Assembly: GCA_963976795.1 (NCBI GenBank)
Contig: CAXBLT010000008.1
Span: forward strand, 49,879-113,878
DNA length: 64,000 nucleotides
DNA from: UBA7359 sp963976795
GTDB taxonomy: Bacteria > Pseudomonadota > Gammaproteobacteria > Eutrophobiales > Eutrophobiaceae
Direction of reading: 5' to 3'
Numbering within the stretch: the stretch's first letter is position 1; each line of letters begins with the position of its first letter. The notes below the pieces were generated by a model that searched no databases, was not told where the DNA came from, and saw only the letters and a program-made list of their open reading frames with translations. The position numbers and the translations under genes were made by a program. Below are positions 42,552-51,520 of this stretch, piece by piece.

Positions 42552-43679
42552 ATGGGTGTCCCTCTTATTCAGCAATACAGAATGGGTAAATATATCCTCG
42601 GTAAGAAATTCAGTGGTGAAAAAAAATACCCACTGGTTTTAATGTTGGAACCCTTATTTCGCTGTAATCTGGCCTGCGCTGGTTGTGGCAAGATAGATTA
42701 TCCAAAAGAAATTCTCGATAAACGCCTGAGCTATGATGAGTGCATGAACGCCATTGATGAATGTGGTGCACCCGTTGTCTCTATCGCTGGCGGTGAACCA
42801 TTGATTCATAAAGAAATGACTCAAATAGTCAATGGCTACATTGAACGCAAGAAGTTTGTCTATCTTTGCACCAATGCCCTATTGTTAAAAAAACATATCG
42901 ACGAATACACACCATCACCCTATTTGACCTTTTCAATTCATCTGGATGGCAACAAAGAACGACATGATGCTTCGGTTTGCCTTGAAGGTGTCTTCGAAAA
43001 ATGCATAAGCGTAATCAAACTGGCTATTGAAAAGGGTTTCCGCGTCACGATCAATTGTACCTTGTTCCAGAATGAGCCCGCCGAAGAAGTTGCCGAGTTC
43101 ATGGATATGGCAATGGCATTGGGTGTTGAAGCTGTCACTATTTCTCCAGGATATCACTACGAAAGAGCACCTAAACAGGATGTGTTCCTGAAAAAGACAG
43201 AAAGTAAGCAGCTTTTCCGCGATTTATTTAAACTGGGTATTGGCAAAAAGTGGCGCTTTAATCAATCATCTTTATATCTGGATTTCCTGGCTGGAAATCA
43301 GACTTATGAATGTACGCCTTGGGGCAACCCAACCCGTAATGTCTTTGGCTGGCAAAAACCTTGCTACCTGTTAGTTGGCGAAGGCTATGCAACAACGTTT
43401 GCTGGCTTAATGGAAGAAACCGAATGGGCCAATTACGGTACTGGGAAAAATCCAAAATGTGATAACTGCATGGTTCATTGCGGCTTCGAAGCTACCGCTG
43501 TCAATGACACGGTTAATCATCCATTTAAAGCATTAGGTGTATTCCTGAAAGGACCTAAGACCGATGGCGAAATGGCACCTGAATTACCCACATTGTATAA
43601 AGAAGAAATAATCGCACCAAAACTAGTTGCAGAAACTAAAGCAACCAAGAGTTGTGGTAGTAGCAAACAAGTCGCCTAA
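42552..43679 (+). CDS. hpnH: Adenosyl-hopene transferase HpnH (radical SAM)
   Basis: Adds the adenosyl group to diploptene in extended-hopanoid synthesis. Radical SAM cysteines are C38, C42 and C45 (CNLACAGC), followed by VVSIAGGEPLIHKEM. The region CTPWGNPTRNVFGWQKPCYLL and the C-terminal KCDNCMVHCGFEA cysteine set are typical of HpnH. TGGAG precedes the ATG. The stop codon overlaps the hpnB start (TAATG), so they are translationally coupled. Squalene-hopene cyclase is not in this window. Confidence 0.95.
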   Translation: MGVPLIQQYRMGKYILGKKFSGEKKYPLVLMLEPLFRCNLACAGCGKIDYPKEILDKRLSYDECMNAIDECGAPVVSIAGGEPLIHKEMTQIVNGYIERKKFVYLCTNALLLKKHIDEYTPSPYLTFSIHLDGNKERHDASVCLEGVFEKCISVIKLAIEKGFRVTINCTLFQNEPAEEVAEFMDMAMALGVEAVTISPGYHYERAPKQDVFLKKTESKQLFRDLFKLGIGKKWRFNQSSLYLDFLAGNQTYECTPWGNPTRNVFGWQKPCYLLVGEGYATTFAGLMEETEWANYGTGKNPKCDNCMVHCGFEATAVNDTVNHPFKALGVFLKGPKTDGEMAPELPTLYKEEIIAPKLVAETKATKSCGSSKQVA

Positions 43680-44791
43680 TGGAACTGACGCTCCTGGCAG
43701 TCATGCCAGGATTGCTTATCTGGCTCGCAATACTGTTATTACCCTGGCGTCCCTGGAGCACACGGGAATCACTCGATAGCCAATCAACTGAAAATCTCGA
43801 TTTATCCGATGTCACTGTCCTTATCCCTGCCAGAGATGAGGCAGAAACAATCAGTCAAACACTCACGGGCTTGAAACAACAAGGAAGTGCATTAAACATA
43901 ATCCTGGTTGATGACCAATCTACCGATAACACTGTCGAAAAAGCACTCGCCGTTAATTTAAATAATTTGCAAATCGTCTCCGGAACTTCATTACCTGAGG
44001 GTTGGAGTGGCAAATTGTGGGCTCTAGAACAAGGCCGTCAACTTATCAGAACACCTTATCTCTTATTATTAGACGCTGATATCGTTTTAAAGCCTGAACT
44101 AATCCCTACGCTGATAAAGAAGGCTCGAGAAGATGACCTAAAAATGCTTTCCCTAATGGCTCATTTGAAGATGGAATCGATCTGGGAAAAAGGCTTAATG
44201 CCCGCCTTTATATTCTTCTTTAAGTTACTTTATCCATTTCATCTTTCTAACAAACCCAGTTCATCTATTGCTGCTGCTGCGGGCGGCTGTATCTTGCTGG
44301 ATGCAAACGTTCTAGAAAAGCTAGGTGGCTTTAGCTGCATTAAAAATGCATTAATTGACGATTGTTCATTAGCAAAACAAGTCAAACACGACGGAAATAA
44401 AATCTGGATGGGGCTGACTCACTCAGCCGTCAGCATTCGTCCTTACAATTCACTTTCAACCATTTGGCAAATGGTGACTCGAACGGCTTACACCCAACTG
44501 GCCTACTCTCCAGTGCTGCTAATAGTTTGCACTATGTTGATGATTGCTGCATTTACCTTACCCATTGCGGCATTGTTTCAAACACAGGTAGATATAATCA
44601 TTATTGGACTAGTAATACTCAGTATTCAAGGTGTGTGTTATCTACCGACGCTACGCTACTATTCGATGAATCCTCTATATTCACTTTCTTTACCATTGGT
44701 AGGGTCTCTCTACCTGCTGATGACATGGAGTTCTGCATTTAATTATTATTTTGGCAAAGGTGCGGTTTGGAAAGATCGTCATTATAATTAA
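43679..44791 (+). CDS. hpnB: Hopanoid-associated glycosyltransferase HpnB
   Basis: Membrane-attached family 2 glycosyltransferase of the HpnB type. An N-terminal helix (TLLAVMPGLLIWLAILLLPW) precedes the GT-A domain with VTVLIPARDEAETISQTL, LVDDQSTDNT and LLLLDADIVLKP. Further motifs are SLMAHL, AAAAGGCILLDANVLEKLGG and DDCSLAKQVK. C-terminal helices follow. Start overlaps the hpnH stop by one base. Assigned to HpnB by family features and pairing with hpnH; the sugar donor is not evident. Confidence 0.9.
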   Translation: MELTLLAVMPGLLIWLAILLLPWRPWSTRESLDSQSTENLDLSDVTVLIPARDEAETISQTLTGLKQQGSALNIILVDDQSTDNTVEKALAVNLNNLQIVSGTSLPEGWSGKLWALEQGRQLIRTPYLLLLDADIVLKPELIPTLIKKAREDDLKMLSLMAHLKMESIWEKGLMPAFIFFFKLLYPFHLSNKPSSSIAAAAGGCILLDANVLEKLGGFSCIKNALIDDCSLAKQVKHDGNKIWMGLTHSAVSIRPYNSLSTIWQMVTRTAYTQLAYSPVLLIVCTMLMIAAFTLPIAALFQTQVDIIIIGLVILSIQGVCYLPTLRYYSMNPLYSLSLPLVGSLYLLMTWSSAFNYYFGKGAVWKDRHYN

Positions 44792-44867
44792 GCTCCATAT
44801 TGCAACAAACTTCATTTAAGACCCTCTAAAGTCATATAACGACACAATGATTAATAGCGTGAACTCG

Positions 44868-44885
44868 AGGCAAACTGGTTTGCCT
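44868..44885. promoter_or_regulatory. Palindrome upstream of the mlaC-like gene
   Basis: AGGCAAAC-TG-GTTTGCCT, a perfect 8-2-8 inverted repeat, 33 nt before the ATG. No T run follows, which argues against a terminator for hpnB. It could be an operator; nothing identifies a binding protein. Confidence 0.4.
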
Positions 44886-44917
44886 GAATATGTATCATAA
44901 ACAATGGATTTAAATAA

Positions 44918-45541
44918 ATGACTCTAAAGCTTCAACATCTATTAAAAACAACGATCTTTATCAGTCTGTCCTTTTTCAGTTGTATGCTTTGGGCTGAAAT
45001 AGAACAAGAACAGGCGATCCATGCCCCTGTTAATGAATTACATGCGTCCTTACTAAGCATCATGGAGAATGCCGACACTACAAGTTTTCAAGAACGTTAT
45101 GATGTCGTGGAAGAAGTCGTGGTTAAGTATTTCAATTCCCCATTAATTGCCAAAGTTATATTGAGTCGATATTGGAAAACGTTAAATGAACAATCTCAGG
45201 CTGATTTTATAGATTTATTTAATCGCTTGACGATATCAACTTATGTGGATCGTTTTGATTCATTCAATGGAGAGTCTTTTAAAAACCTGTCCATTGAGCA
45301 AATGAAAGAAAATAGATTTATGGTAAAAACAGAGTTTGTACGTACAGATGATGAGCCTGTCTCATTCAACTATATTGTTCAAAATGATGGTGGCGAATGG
45401 AAGATAATCAGTGTCATCGCTAATGGTATCAACGATCTATCTTTGAAGAGAGCAGATTATTCAGCAGTCATAAAGGAAAGCGGTTTTGATGCTTTGGTAG
45501 CCAACCTGAAAGAAAAAATCAGTGACTTACAGCCAAAATAA
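44918..45541 (+). CDS. MlaC/HpnM-like periplasmic lipid-binding protein
   Basis: Periplasmic phospholipid (or hopanoid-associated) carrier of the MlaC/Ttg2D family. A signal peptide is evident (TTIFISLSFFSCMLWA, cut before EIEQEQ). Family segments are VEEVVVKYFNSPLIAKVILSRYW and FIDLFNRLTISTYVDRFDSF, then VSFNYIVQNDGGEWKIISVIANGINDLSLKRADYS. Members beside hopanoid genes are named HpnM; because it lies between hpnB and mlaA, either name is possible. The mlaA gene follows about 100 nt later. Confidence 0.88.
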   Translation: MTLKLQHLLKTTIFISLSFFSCMLWAEIEQEQAIHAPVNELHASLLSIMENADTTSFQERYDVVEEVVVKYFNSPLIAKVILSRYWKTLNEQSQADFIDLFNRLTISTYVDRFDSFNGESFKNLSIEQMKENRFMVKTEFVRTDDEPVSFNYIVQNDGGEWKIISVIANGINDLSLKRADYSAVIKESGFDALVANLKEKISDLQPK

Positions 45542-45641
45542 TTTGCAAAATCTATATTAAAAAATTGTCTCCAGCCTTAAGGTATGTCAATATTTGCTGA
45601 AATATAATAACAACATTTTCGAACTGCAAGAGAGAGTAAAA

Positions 45642-46439
45642 ATGACTGGAAGCCATTTATTTAAATTACCAAAACTCCTGATACTCACTGGGATTCTGTT
45701 AATAGCCACGGGTTGTGCTACGACCCAAACCACTGACAGAAATGACGATCCAATCGAGCCGGCGAACCGTGTCTTTTTTAATATAAACGAAACGCTGGAT
45801 AAGCACCTGATGAAACCCGTTGCTGAAGCCTATGTTGAAATTACCCCCGTACCAATAAGGACCAGTGTTACTAACTTTTTCGATAATCTTCTTTACCTAA
45901 ATGTTATCCTAAATGATTTTTTACAAGGAAAATTTAATCAAGGCTTAACCGATATGCTTCGCTTCACTTATAACTCTACATTCGGTATTGCTGGTTTATT
46001 TGATGTCTCTACACCTATAGGCATGCCTAAAAACGAAGAAGATTTTGGTCAAACACTGGCCGTCTGGGGTGTTGATAAAGGCTCTTATTTTTATCTACCA
46101 ATATATGGCCCAAATACCGTTCGTGACTCTACCGACTTAGTCTCAAGTGCGCTATTAAACCCGTTTTTCTATATCACAAATACCGTGTTGATTCCAGTCG
46201 CTGCGATTCATGCCATCAATGAACGTGCAAATTTACTTGAAGCATCAAATATCCGTGACGAGGCAGCGCTGGATCCCTATTCATTTACTCGCGAAGCCTT
46301 TTTACAACAACGCGAATACCTCATCTACGATGGTGAACCGCCAGCTACCGGTTATGACGATATCTTTGATGATGCTAGCGATGCTGGAAATGCTGGGGCT
46401 GGAGATGATGAAGAATCTGGAATGTTAATAATCGAATAG
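45642..46439 (+). CDS. mlaA: Outer-membrane lipoprotein MlaA (VacJ)
   Basis: Lipid-asymmetry lipoprotein that removes phospholipids from the outer leaflet of the outer membrane. A lipoprotein signal ends with the lipobox ATGC (LILTGILLIATGC). Family features: DPIEPANRVFFNINETLDK, FDNLLYLNVILNDFLQGKF, GLFDVSTPIGMPKNEEDFGQTLAVWGVDKGSYFYLPIYGPNTVRDSTDLV. I start at the ATG at 45642, preceded by GAGAGAG; the frame is open from a TTG at 45594. The C-terminus ends in a low-complexity acidic tail (DDIFDDASDAGNAGAGDDEE). Mla partners mlaDEF are absent here. Confidence 0.93.
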   Translation: MTGSHLFKLPKLLILTGILLIATGCATTQTTDRNDDPIEPANRVFFNINETLDKHLMKPVAEAYVEITPVPIRTSVTNFFDNLLYLNVILNDFLQGKFNQGLTDMLRFTYNSTFGIAGLFDVSTPIGMPKNEEDFGQTLAVWGVDKGSYFYLPIYGPNTVRDSTDLVSSALLNPFFYITNTVLIPVAAIHAINERANLLEASNIRDEAALDPYSFTREAFLQQREYLIYDGEPPATGYDDIFDDASDAGNAGAGDDEESGMLIIE

Positions 46440-46485
46440 CCTAGCAAGCTCATAAAAAATACTTACACCAACACATAAATCACAG

Positions 46486-46515
46486 GTCGCTGCATTATTT
46501 AATTGATGCAGCGAC
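46486..46515. terminator. Hairpin between convergent mlaA and glcF
   Basis: GTCGCTGCAT (46486-46495) pairs with ATGCAGCGAC (46506-46515) around a 10-nt AT-rich loop, overlapping the last codons of glcF. It is followed by only a pyrimidine-rich TTCTTCT on the plus strand, so intrinsic termination is uncertain, but position at a convergent gene end suggests it stops both transcripts. Confidence 0.5.
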
Positions 46516-47712
46516 TTCTTCTATCCAATGTCTTACCGGTACCGGGCTTTTCTGCTGTAAATGCTTGAGACAACCAATGTTTGCAGTAAGAATCATTTCA
46601 GGCTCTCCTCGCATAAGGTTCTCAATCTTATTTCCTCGTAACTCGTTTGAAATATCTTCTTCCAGTAAAGAATAAACACCAGCAGACCCGCAGCATAAAT
46701 GAGCATCGGATACAGGTGTTAGATTAAACCCTAGCCGCTGCAATAGTCTTTCAGTAACACCAACCAATTTTTGACCATGCTGTAATGTACATGGACTTTG
46801 AAATGCCACATTCCTTGAACTATCAATTTTTAATTTTTCTAATTCAAATTCTGACACAAACTCAGAGATATCTTTAGTCATTGCAGCAATTTTTGCTGCC
46901 TTGGCTGCATAGTGTTCATCTTCTCGCAATAAATAACCGTATTCTTTTATGTGAACGCCACAACCGCTAGCTGAGACGATAATAGCTTCTATACCCTGTT
47001 CTATAGCCGGCCAATACAGATCAATGTTTTTGCGCATAAATGAAAGGGCCTGATCTGTTGCCGTGAGGTGGTGACTTAAAGCACCGCAACATTGTTCATT
47101 GTTGATTTCAACAACAGAAACACCAAGAACATCTAAAACTTGTGTGACGGACTGATTTATCCCGGGCGCTAATGCAGGTTGAACGCAGCCGCTAAATAAT
47201 ATGACCTTTCTTGGATGTGATTTTATATTAGTAATCTCGGCCTGCTTTTCATTTTCAGGGATCATGCTCTTTATTTTCTCAGGCAAACAAAAACGAAAGG
47301 TTTGTCCAAGTTTGAGCATAAGCTCGAATCTTCTTTTATACGGTAATGATTGTGAAATCAAAAACCGATAAAGTCGCTGATGCCATGGTCGTGGCACTCT
47401 CTGACTAACATATTCTCGTCCGATATCGAGCAACTTGCCGTACTCAACGCCTGATGGGCAGGTTGTCTCACATGAGCGGCAAGTCAAACAACGATCGAGA
47501 TGTTGCATTGTCTCTTTTGAGCTTGCTTCGCCTTCAAGCATAGATTTAATCAGGTATATACGACCTCTTGGACCATCCAGTTCATCACCTAATAATTGAT
47601 AAGTCGGACAGGTCGCCGTACAAAAACCACAATGTACGCAAGAGCGAAGGATACGCTCCGCCTCTTTTCCCTCTGATGAGTTACTAATAGATTGTTCGAT
47701 AAATGTTTGCAT
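46495..47712 (-). CDS. glcF: Glycolate oxidase iron-sulfur subunit GlcF
   Basis: Electron-transfer subunit of glycolate oxidase, which turns glycolate into glyoxylate and feeds electrons to the respiratory chain. Two ferredoxin-type cluster motifs are at C25-C28-C31-C35 (CVHCGFCTATCP) and C75-C78-C81-C85 (CLTCRSCETTCP). Two CCG-type domains follow (LFSGCVQPALAPGINQS, NEQCCGALSHH, DAHLCCGSAGVYSLL). Length of 405 aa is normal. It follows glcE by 5 nt. Confidence 0.95.
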   Translation of the reverse strand: MQTFIEQSISNSSEGKEAERILRSCVHCGFCTATCPTYQLLGDELDGPRGRIYLIKSMLEGEASSKETMQHLDRCLTCRSCETTCPSGVEYGKLLDIGREYVSQRVPRPWHQRLYRFLISQSLPYKRRFELMLKLGQTFRFCLPEKIKSMIPENEKQAEITNIKSHPRKVILFSGCVQPALAPGINQSVTQVLDVLGVSVVEINNEQCCGALSHHLTATDQALSFMRKNIDLYWPAIEQGIEAIIVSASGCGVHIKEYGYLLREDEHYAAKAAKIAAMTKDISEFVSEFELEKLKIDSSRNVAFQSPCTLQHGQKLVGVTERLLQRLGFNLTPVSDAHLCCGSAGVYSLLEEDISNELRGNKIENLMRGEPEMILTANIGCLKHLQQKSPVPVRHWIEEVAASIK

Positions 47713-47717
47713 ATTTT

Positions 47718-48776
47718 TTAAAGTGACTCGTACATCTTTCCAGGATTTAATATTCCGTGCGGGTCAAAAGCTTTCTTCAACCCCTTATGTAGTGACAATA
47801 GACCTTTTGATAATGGTTGAAATAATACCTGATCTTGAATAGCCCCGCGAAATAACATAGCACTGCCGCCTACTTCCTGTGCTAAATCAAATATTTCTTT
47901 GGCAGGACGCTCAGAGTTAAGCCAATACAAACCACCGCCCCAGTCTACTAAAAATGGATCATCTCCTAAATCAGGGTTTGCAGTAGTTGGAACAGATATC
48001 CTCCATGTATTGATATCTGTATTAAAAATAGGCGATTTATAATCACGCAATTCACCCCAAAAACTCTGATCTAAGTCTTCTTTATCAAAATCAATTTTCT
48101 TGCTCGTTTCTTTTACACTATTTTCATTGCCCGACAATCTGACATACAGCACTTTGCCATCATAACAACTTGCCGATATAGGTATGGCCTTTGCAGACAG
48201 ATCTCGCATACTTGCCAATGCCTTTTCTTTTGTCGTTGACTGGCAGCAACTTATTTCTAGTTCTGGGATGGGTGCTACCTTGAGCGAAACCTCCAGAATA
48301 ATTCCCAATGTGCCAAAAGCACCCGTCATCAGCCTCGATAAATCATAACCGGCAACATTCTTCATCACCTGCCCACCAAATGATAGATCTTTGCCCAGAC
48401 CATTAAGACAACGAACACCTAAAATGTAATCTCGTACCGACCCACTGTAAGGTCGACGAGACCCACTCAAACCAGTAGCAACAACACCACCAATTGTTGT
48501 TTTATCGGTAATACCAGGTGGGTCAAATGCCAACATTTGCCCGTTTTCAGACAGGACATTATTAATGTCACTGAGTAATGTCCCGGCTCTTACCGTAATA
48601 TAGAGCTCAGTCGGCTCATAACTTATAACACCGCTATAAGGCGAGATTTCGACTACCGTTCCTGTTATTCCTCTACCCAAGAAAGCTTTGCTATTACCAC
48701 CCACTATCTTGAGCGGCTTACTTTTCTCTACTGCCTCTAATACATGCTCTTTAATGGAGTTAAATTGCTCTTTCAT
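47718..48776 (-). CDS. glcE: Glycolate oxidase FAD-binding subunit GlcE
   Basis: FAD-linked subunit of the GlcDEF complex. N-terminal PCMH-type FAD fold: LKIVGGNSKAFLGR, then ITVRAGTLLSDINNVLSENGQMLAFDPPG, TIGGVVATGLSGSRRPYSGSVRDYILGVRCL, and MKNVAGYDLSRLMTGAFGTLGIILEVSLKV. The C-terminus ends HGILNPGKMYESL, as in the family. It is separated from glcD by the opposite-strand diguanylate cyclase, with about 160 nt upstream for its own promoter. Confidence 0.93.
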   Translation of the reverse strand: MKEQFNSIKEHVLEAVEKSKPLKIVGGNSKAFLGRGITGTVVEISPYSGVISYEPTELYITVRAGTLLSDINNVLSENGQMLAFDPPGITDKTTIGGVVATGLSGSRRPYSGSVRDYILGVRCLNGLGKDLSFGGQVMKNVAGYDLSRLMTGAFGTLGIILEVSLKVAPIPELEISCCQSTTKEKALASMRDLSAKAIPISASCYDGKVLYVRLSGNENSVKETSKKIDFDKEDLDQSFWGELRDYKSPIFNTDINTWRISVPTTANPDLGDDPFLVDWGGGLYWLNSERPAKEIFDLAQEVGGSAMLFRGAIQDQVLFQPLSKGLLSLHKGLKKAFDPHGILNPGKMYESL

Positions 48777-48863
48777 AGCGCTGTCAGATTTTTGATAAAG
48801 CTTGGTAAAAGGGACGTATAGTTACATGAATGCACTTGCAATGTATAAAACTATGATTATTGC

Positions 48864-48891
48864 TAAAGTTATTTCTGATTTTAGCCGAAAT
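48864..48891 (+). promoter_or_regulatory. Sigma-28-like promoter for the diguanylate cyclase
   Basis: TAAAGTTA (48864-48871), 12-nt spacer, GCCGAAAT (48884-48891). The -35 and spacing match the flgM promoter (TAAAGTTC, 12 nt). The -10 keeps GCCGA but reads AAT where the consensus has TAA. It lies about 46 nt upstream of the ATG. Confidence 0.6.
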
Positions 48892-48936
48892 ACTCGGTAT
48901 GGATATTTTTACACCTAAAAATCTTATGTTACTACA

Positions 48937-49914
48937 ATGGCACAACAAATTACCATGAAAGTATTACTCGCAGAAGATTCTCTGACAATGATGTTAACGG
49001 CATCAAAAATCATAAAGAATTCCGGACATGAGGTTATACGCGCGCGCGATGGCAAAGAAGCACTATCATTATATTTATCTGAAAAACCCGATTTAGTATT
49101 ACTTGATGTTGAAATGCCTAAACTATCAGGTTTCGAAGTCGCCGAAAAAATTCGAGCAGATAAAACTAACAAATGGATACCTATCATATTTTTAACCGGT
49201 TTTGCTGATGACGAGAATCTCTCTAGAGGTATTGAAGTTGGCGGCGATGATTATCTAGCCAAACCAGTTAGCCAAGTAGTGCTCAATGCGAAACTAAATG
49301 CCATGCAACGGATTTCCGAGATGCAAAATAAATTGATTGATTTAACTAATGAATTATCTGAAACAAATAATAAATTACAAAATAGTGTCATAACAGACCC
49401 GCTTACCGGAGCCAATAATAGATTGTATCTGGACGAATGTATTAAAAATGAATGGTTTCGGGGCATGAGGGATAAATCAGAATTGTCACTGTTAATCCTC
49501 GATGTAGATAACTTTAAAACACTTAATGATACTAATGGTCATCAGGCAGGAGATGCATGCCTCATTGATCTGGTTAAGTTATTCGGTTCTCACTTAAGAC
49601 GCTCGTCAGATGTGCTGTGTCGTTATGGAGGCGATGAATTTGTCATTGTACTACCTAATACGCCTGCGTCTGACGCATTGCAAATTGGAGAAAACATCAG
49701 AACAAGTACTATCAAATATAACGACGAATCAGAAATGAAATCACCCGTTGCTATCAGCGTGAGCATCGGTTGTTCATCATGCATTCCCGATAACAGTATC
49801 TCTTTTGATGAGTTTTTGGCCTATGCAGACAAAGCACTATACAAAGCGAAGGCAACTGGCCGTAATTGTGTAGTCAACGCAGAAATCACAGCGCATAAAA
49901 CAATCGCCGCTTAA
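48937..49914 (+). CDS. Response regulator with diguanylate cyclase (GGDEF) output
   Basis: PleD/WspR-like cyclase that makes cyclic-di-GMP when its receiver is phosphorylated. The receiver spans about 7-122 with D57 (LVLLDVEMPKLSG) and K109 (YLAKPV). The GGDEF domain has the signature at 231-235 (RYGGDEFVIVLP) and an I-site RxxD (R222-D225) five residues before it, so product inhibition is expected. A coiled-coil-like linker lies between (about 122-150). An internal ATG at residue 7 is a possible start. It sits inside the glcD/glcEF locus on the opposite strand, 2 nt from the glcD stop. Confidence 0.93.
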   Translation: MAQQITMKVLLAEDSLTMMLTASKIIKNSGHEVIRARDGKEALSLYLSEKPDLVLLDVEMPKLSGFEVAEKIRADKTNKWIPIIFLTGFADDENLSRGIEVGGDDYLAKPVSQVVLNAKLNAMQRISEMQNKLIDLTNELSETNNKLQNSVITDPLTGANNRLYLDECIKNEWFRGMRDKSELSLLILDVDNFKTLNDTNGHQAGDACLIDLVKLFGSHLRRSSDVLCRYGGDEFVIVLPNTPASDALQIGENIRTSTIKYNDESEMKSPVAISVSIGCSSCIPDNSISFDEFLAYADKALYKAKATGRNCVVNAEITAHKTIAA

Positions 49915-49916
49915 TC

Positions 49917-51359
49917 TTAATAGCGTTCCAACTCGGGAAACTTGTCTTCACCGCCATGCACATGCATCGCACCAAATTCTGCACATCGGTTTAATGTTGG
50001 CACGGCTTTGCCTGGGTTCAATAAGCCTTTTATATCAAAAGCCTTCTTTACGGCATGAAACTGCTCAAGCTCATCGTTATCAAACTGAATACACATCTCT
50101 TGTATCTTTTCTATACCTACGCCATGTTCGCCCGTTATCGTCCCGCCTTTTGCTAGGCACAATTGAAGGATCTCACTACCGAATTCTTCGGTGCGTTTTA
50201 ATTCACCTGGGATAGCAACGTCATACAGAATTAACGGGTGAAGATTGCCATCTCCGGCATGAAATACATTGATAACATCCAGTTTATACTTTTCTGATAG
50301 CGTATTAATACCCGCTAACACTTCGGCTATATGCTTTCTTGGAATTGTGCCATCCATACAGTAGTAATCAGGCGCAATTCGACCTGCTGCCGGAAAAGCT
50401 GCTTTTCTTCCTGCCCAAAAGAGTTCTGATTCTGCCTCGTCTTGTGCAACACGTACTTCAATAGCACCGTATTGCTTCAATAGATTTTCAACTTCCAATA
50501 AGCCTGATTGCACATCTGCTTCGGTGCCATCCAGTTCGCATAATAAAATCGCCTCTGCATCAATGGGGTAACCGGCATGTACAAAGTCTTCCACCGCTCG
50601 AACACCCGCCTTATCCATCAATTCAAATCCTGCGGGAATAATTCCATTGGCAATGACACCAGCCACGGCAGAACCTGCTTTTTCTATATCATCAAAAGCA
50701 GCCAACAATACTCTGCTAAATGGCGCTTTTGGAATGAGCTTGACGGTGACTTCAACTATCACACCTAACATCCCTTCTGAACCGGTCAATAGGGCAAGCA
50801 AATCGTAACCCGCAGAATCGTATGCATGACTCCCGATAGTGATTAACTCACCTTCGATGGTCACCATCTTTAATTGCAAAATGTTGTGCACTGTTAGTCC
50901 ATATTTCAAGCAATGAACCCCGCCTGAATTCTCAGCGACATTTCCACCAATGGTACAGGCGATCTGAGACGACGGGTCAGGGGCATAGTACAAACCGAAT
51001 GATTTAACAGCCTCAGAAATTGCCAAATTACGTACTCCAGGTTGAACCCGGGCAGTTCTTTGAATTGGGTCAACCTCAACGATATTGTTAAATTTTGCCA
51101 AACTCAAGAGCACGCCTTCTGCATGAGGCATAGCCCCACCCGAGAGGCCGGTCCCCGCGCCTCTGGCAACCACGGGGATATCATTTGAAAAGCAATATGA
51201 CAATATTGCCTGAACTTGTTCAATTGAATCGGGCAGAACAACACAGGCAGGCATAACCCTGTGTGCAGATAGGGCATCGCACTCGTAGACTCGCTTAGAC
51301 TCTTCAGAGAGCAATACAGCCTCTGGTGGGAGAATCTCTGTAAAATACTCAAAATTCAT
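49917..51359 (-). CDS. glcD: Glycolate oxidase FAD-linked subunit GlcD
   Basis: Catalytic flavin subunit of glycolate oxidase. Evidence: the PCMH FAD domain (IPVVARGAGTGLSGGAMPHAEGVLLSLAKFNNI, then CTIGGNVAENSGGVHCLKYGLTVHNI and GYDLLALLTGSEGMLGVIVEVTVKLIP). The C-terminal half has NVFHAGDGNLHPLILYD and GGTITGEHGVGIEKI, with the conserved metal-site histidines, and ends KGLLNPGKAVPTL. Length of 480 aa is normal. It is in the same direction as glcE-glcF but about 1.1 kb upstream, with the cyclase gene in between on the other strand. Confidence 0.94.
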   Translation of the reverse strand: MNFEYFTEILPPEAVLLSEESKRVYECDALSAHRVMPACVVLPDSIEQVQAILSYCFSNDIPVVARGAGTGLSGGAMPHAEGVLLSLAKFNNIVEVDPIQRTARVQPGVRNLAISEAVKSFGLYYAPDPSSQIACTIGGNVAENSGGVHCLKYGLTVHNILQLKMVTIEGELITIGSHAYDSAGYDLLALLTGSEGMLGVIVEVTVKLIPKAPFSRVLLAAFDDIEKAGSAVAGVIANGIIPAGFELMDKAGVRAVEDFVHAGYPIDAEAILLCELDGTEADVQSGLLEVENLLKQYGAIEVRVAQDEAESELFWAGRKAAFPAAGRIAPDYYCMDGTIPRKHIAEVLAGINTLSEKYKLDVINVFHAGDGNLHPLILYDVAIPGELKRTEEFGSEILQLCLAKGGTITGEHGVGIEKIQEMCIQFDNDELEQFHAVKKAFDIKGLLNPGKAVPTLNRCAEFGAMHVHGGEDKFPELERY

Positions 51360-51520
51360 AATGAATCATTTTATCCTCATTTTTTCAATTAAACAGCCCG
51401 CTTAATCCCTTTGTTTTTTCACGCTTTCTTGACCACATATAGAACAAGATAATGATATGATAACGGACTCCTAAATGTTATGTAAAAAAACATATTACAG
51501 CCAGAAGAACACGAATCATC

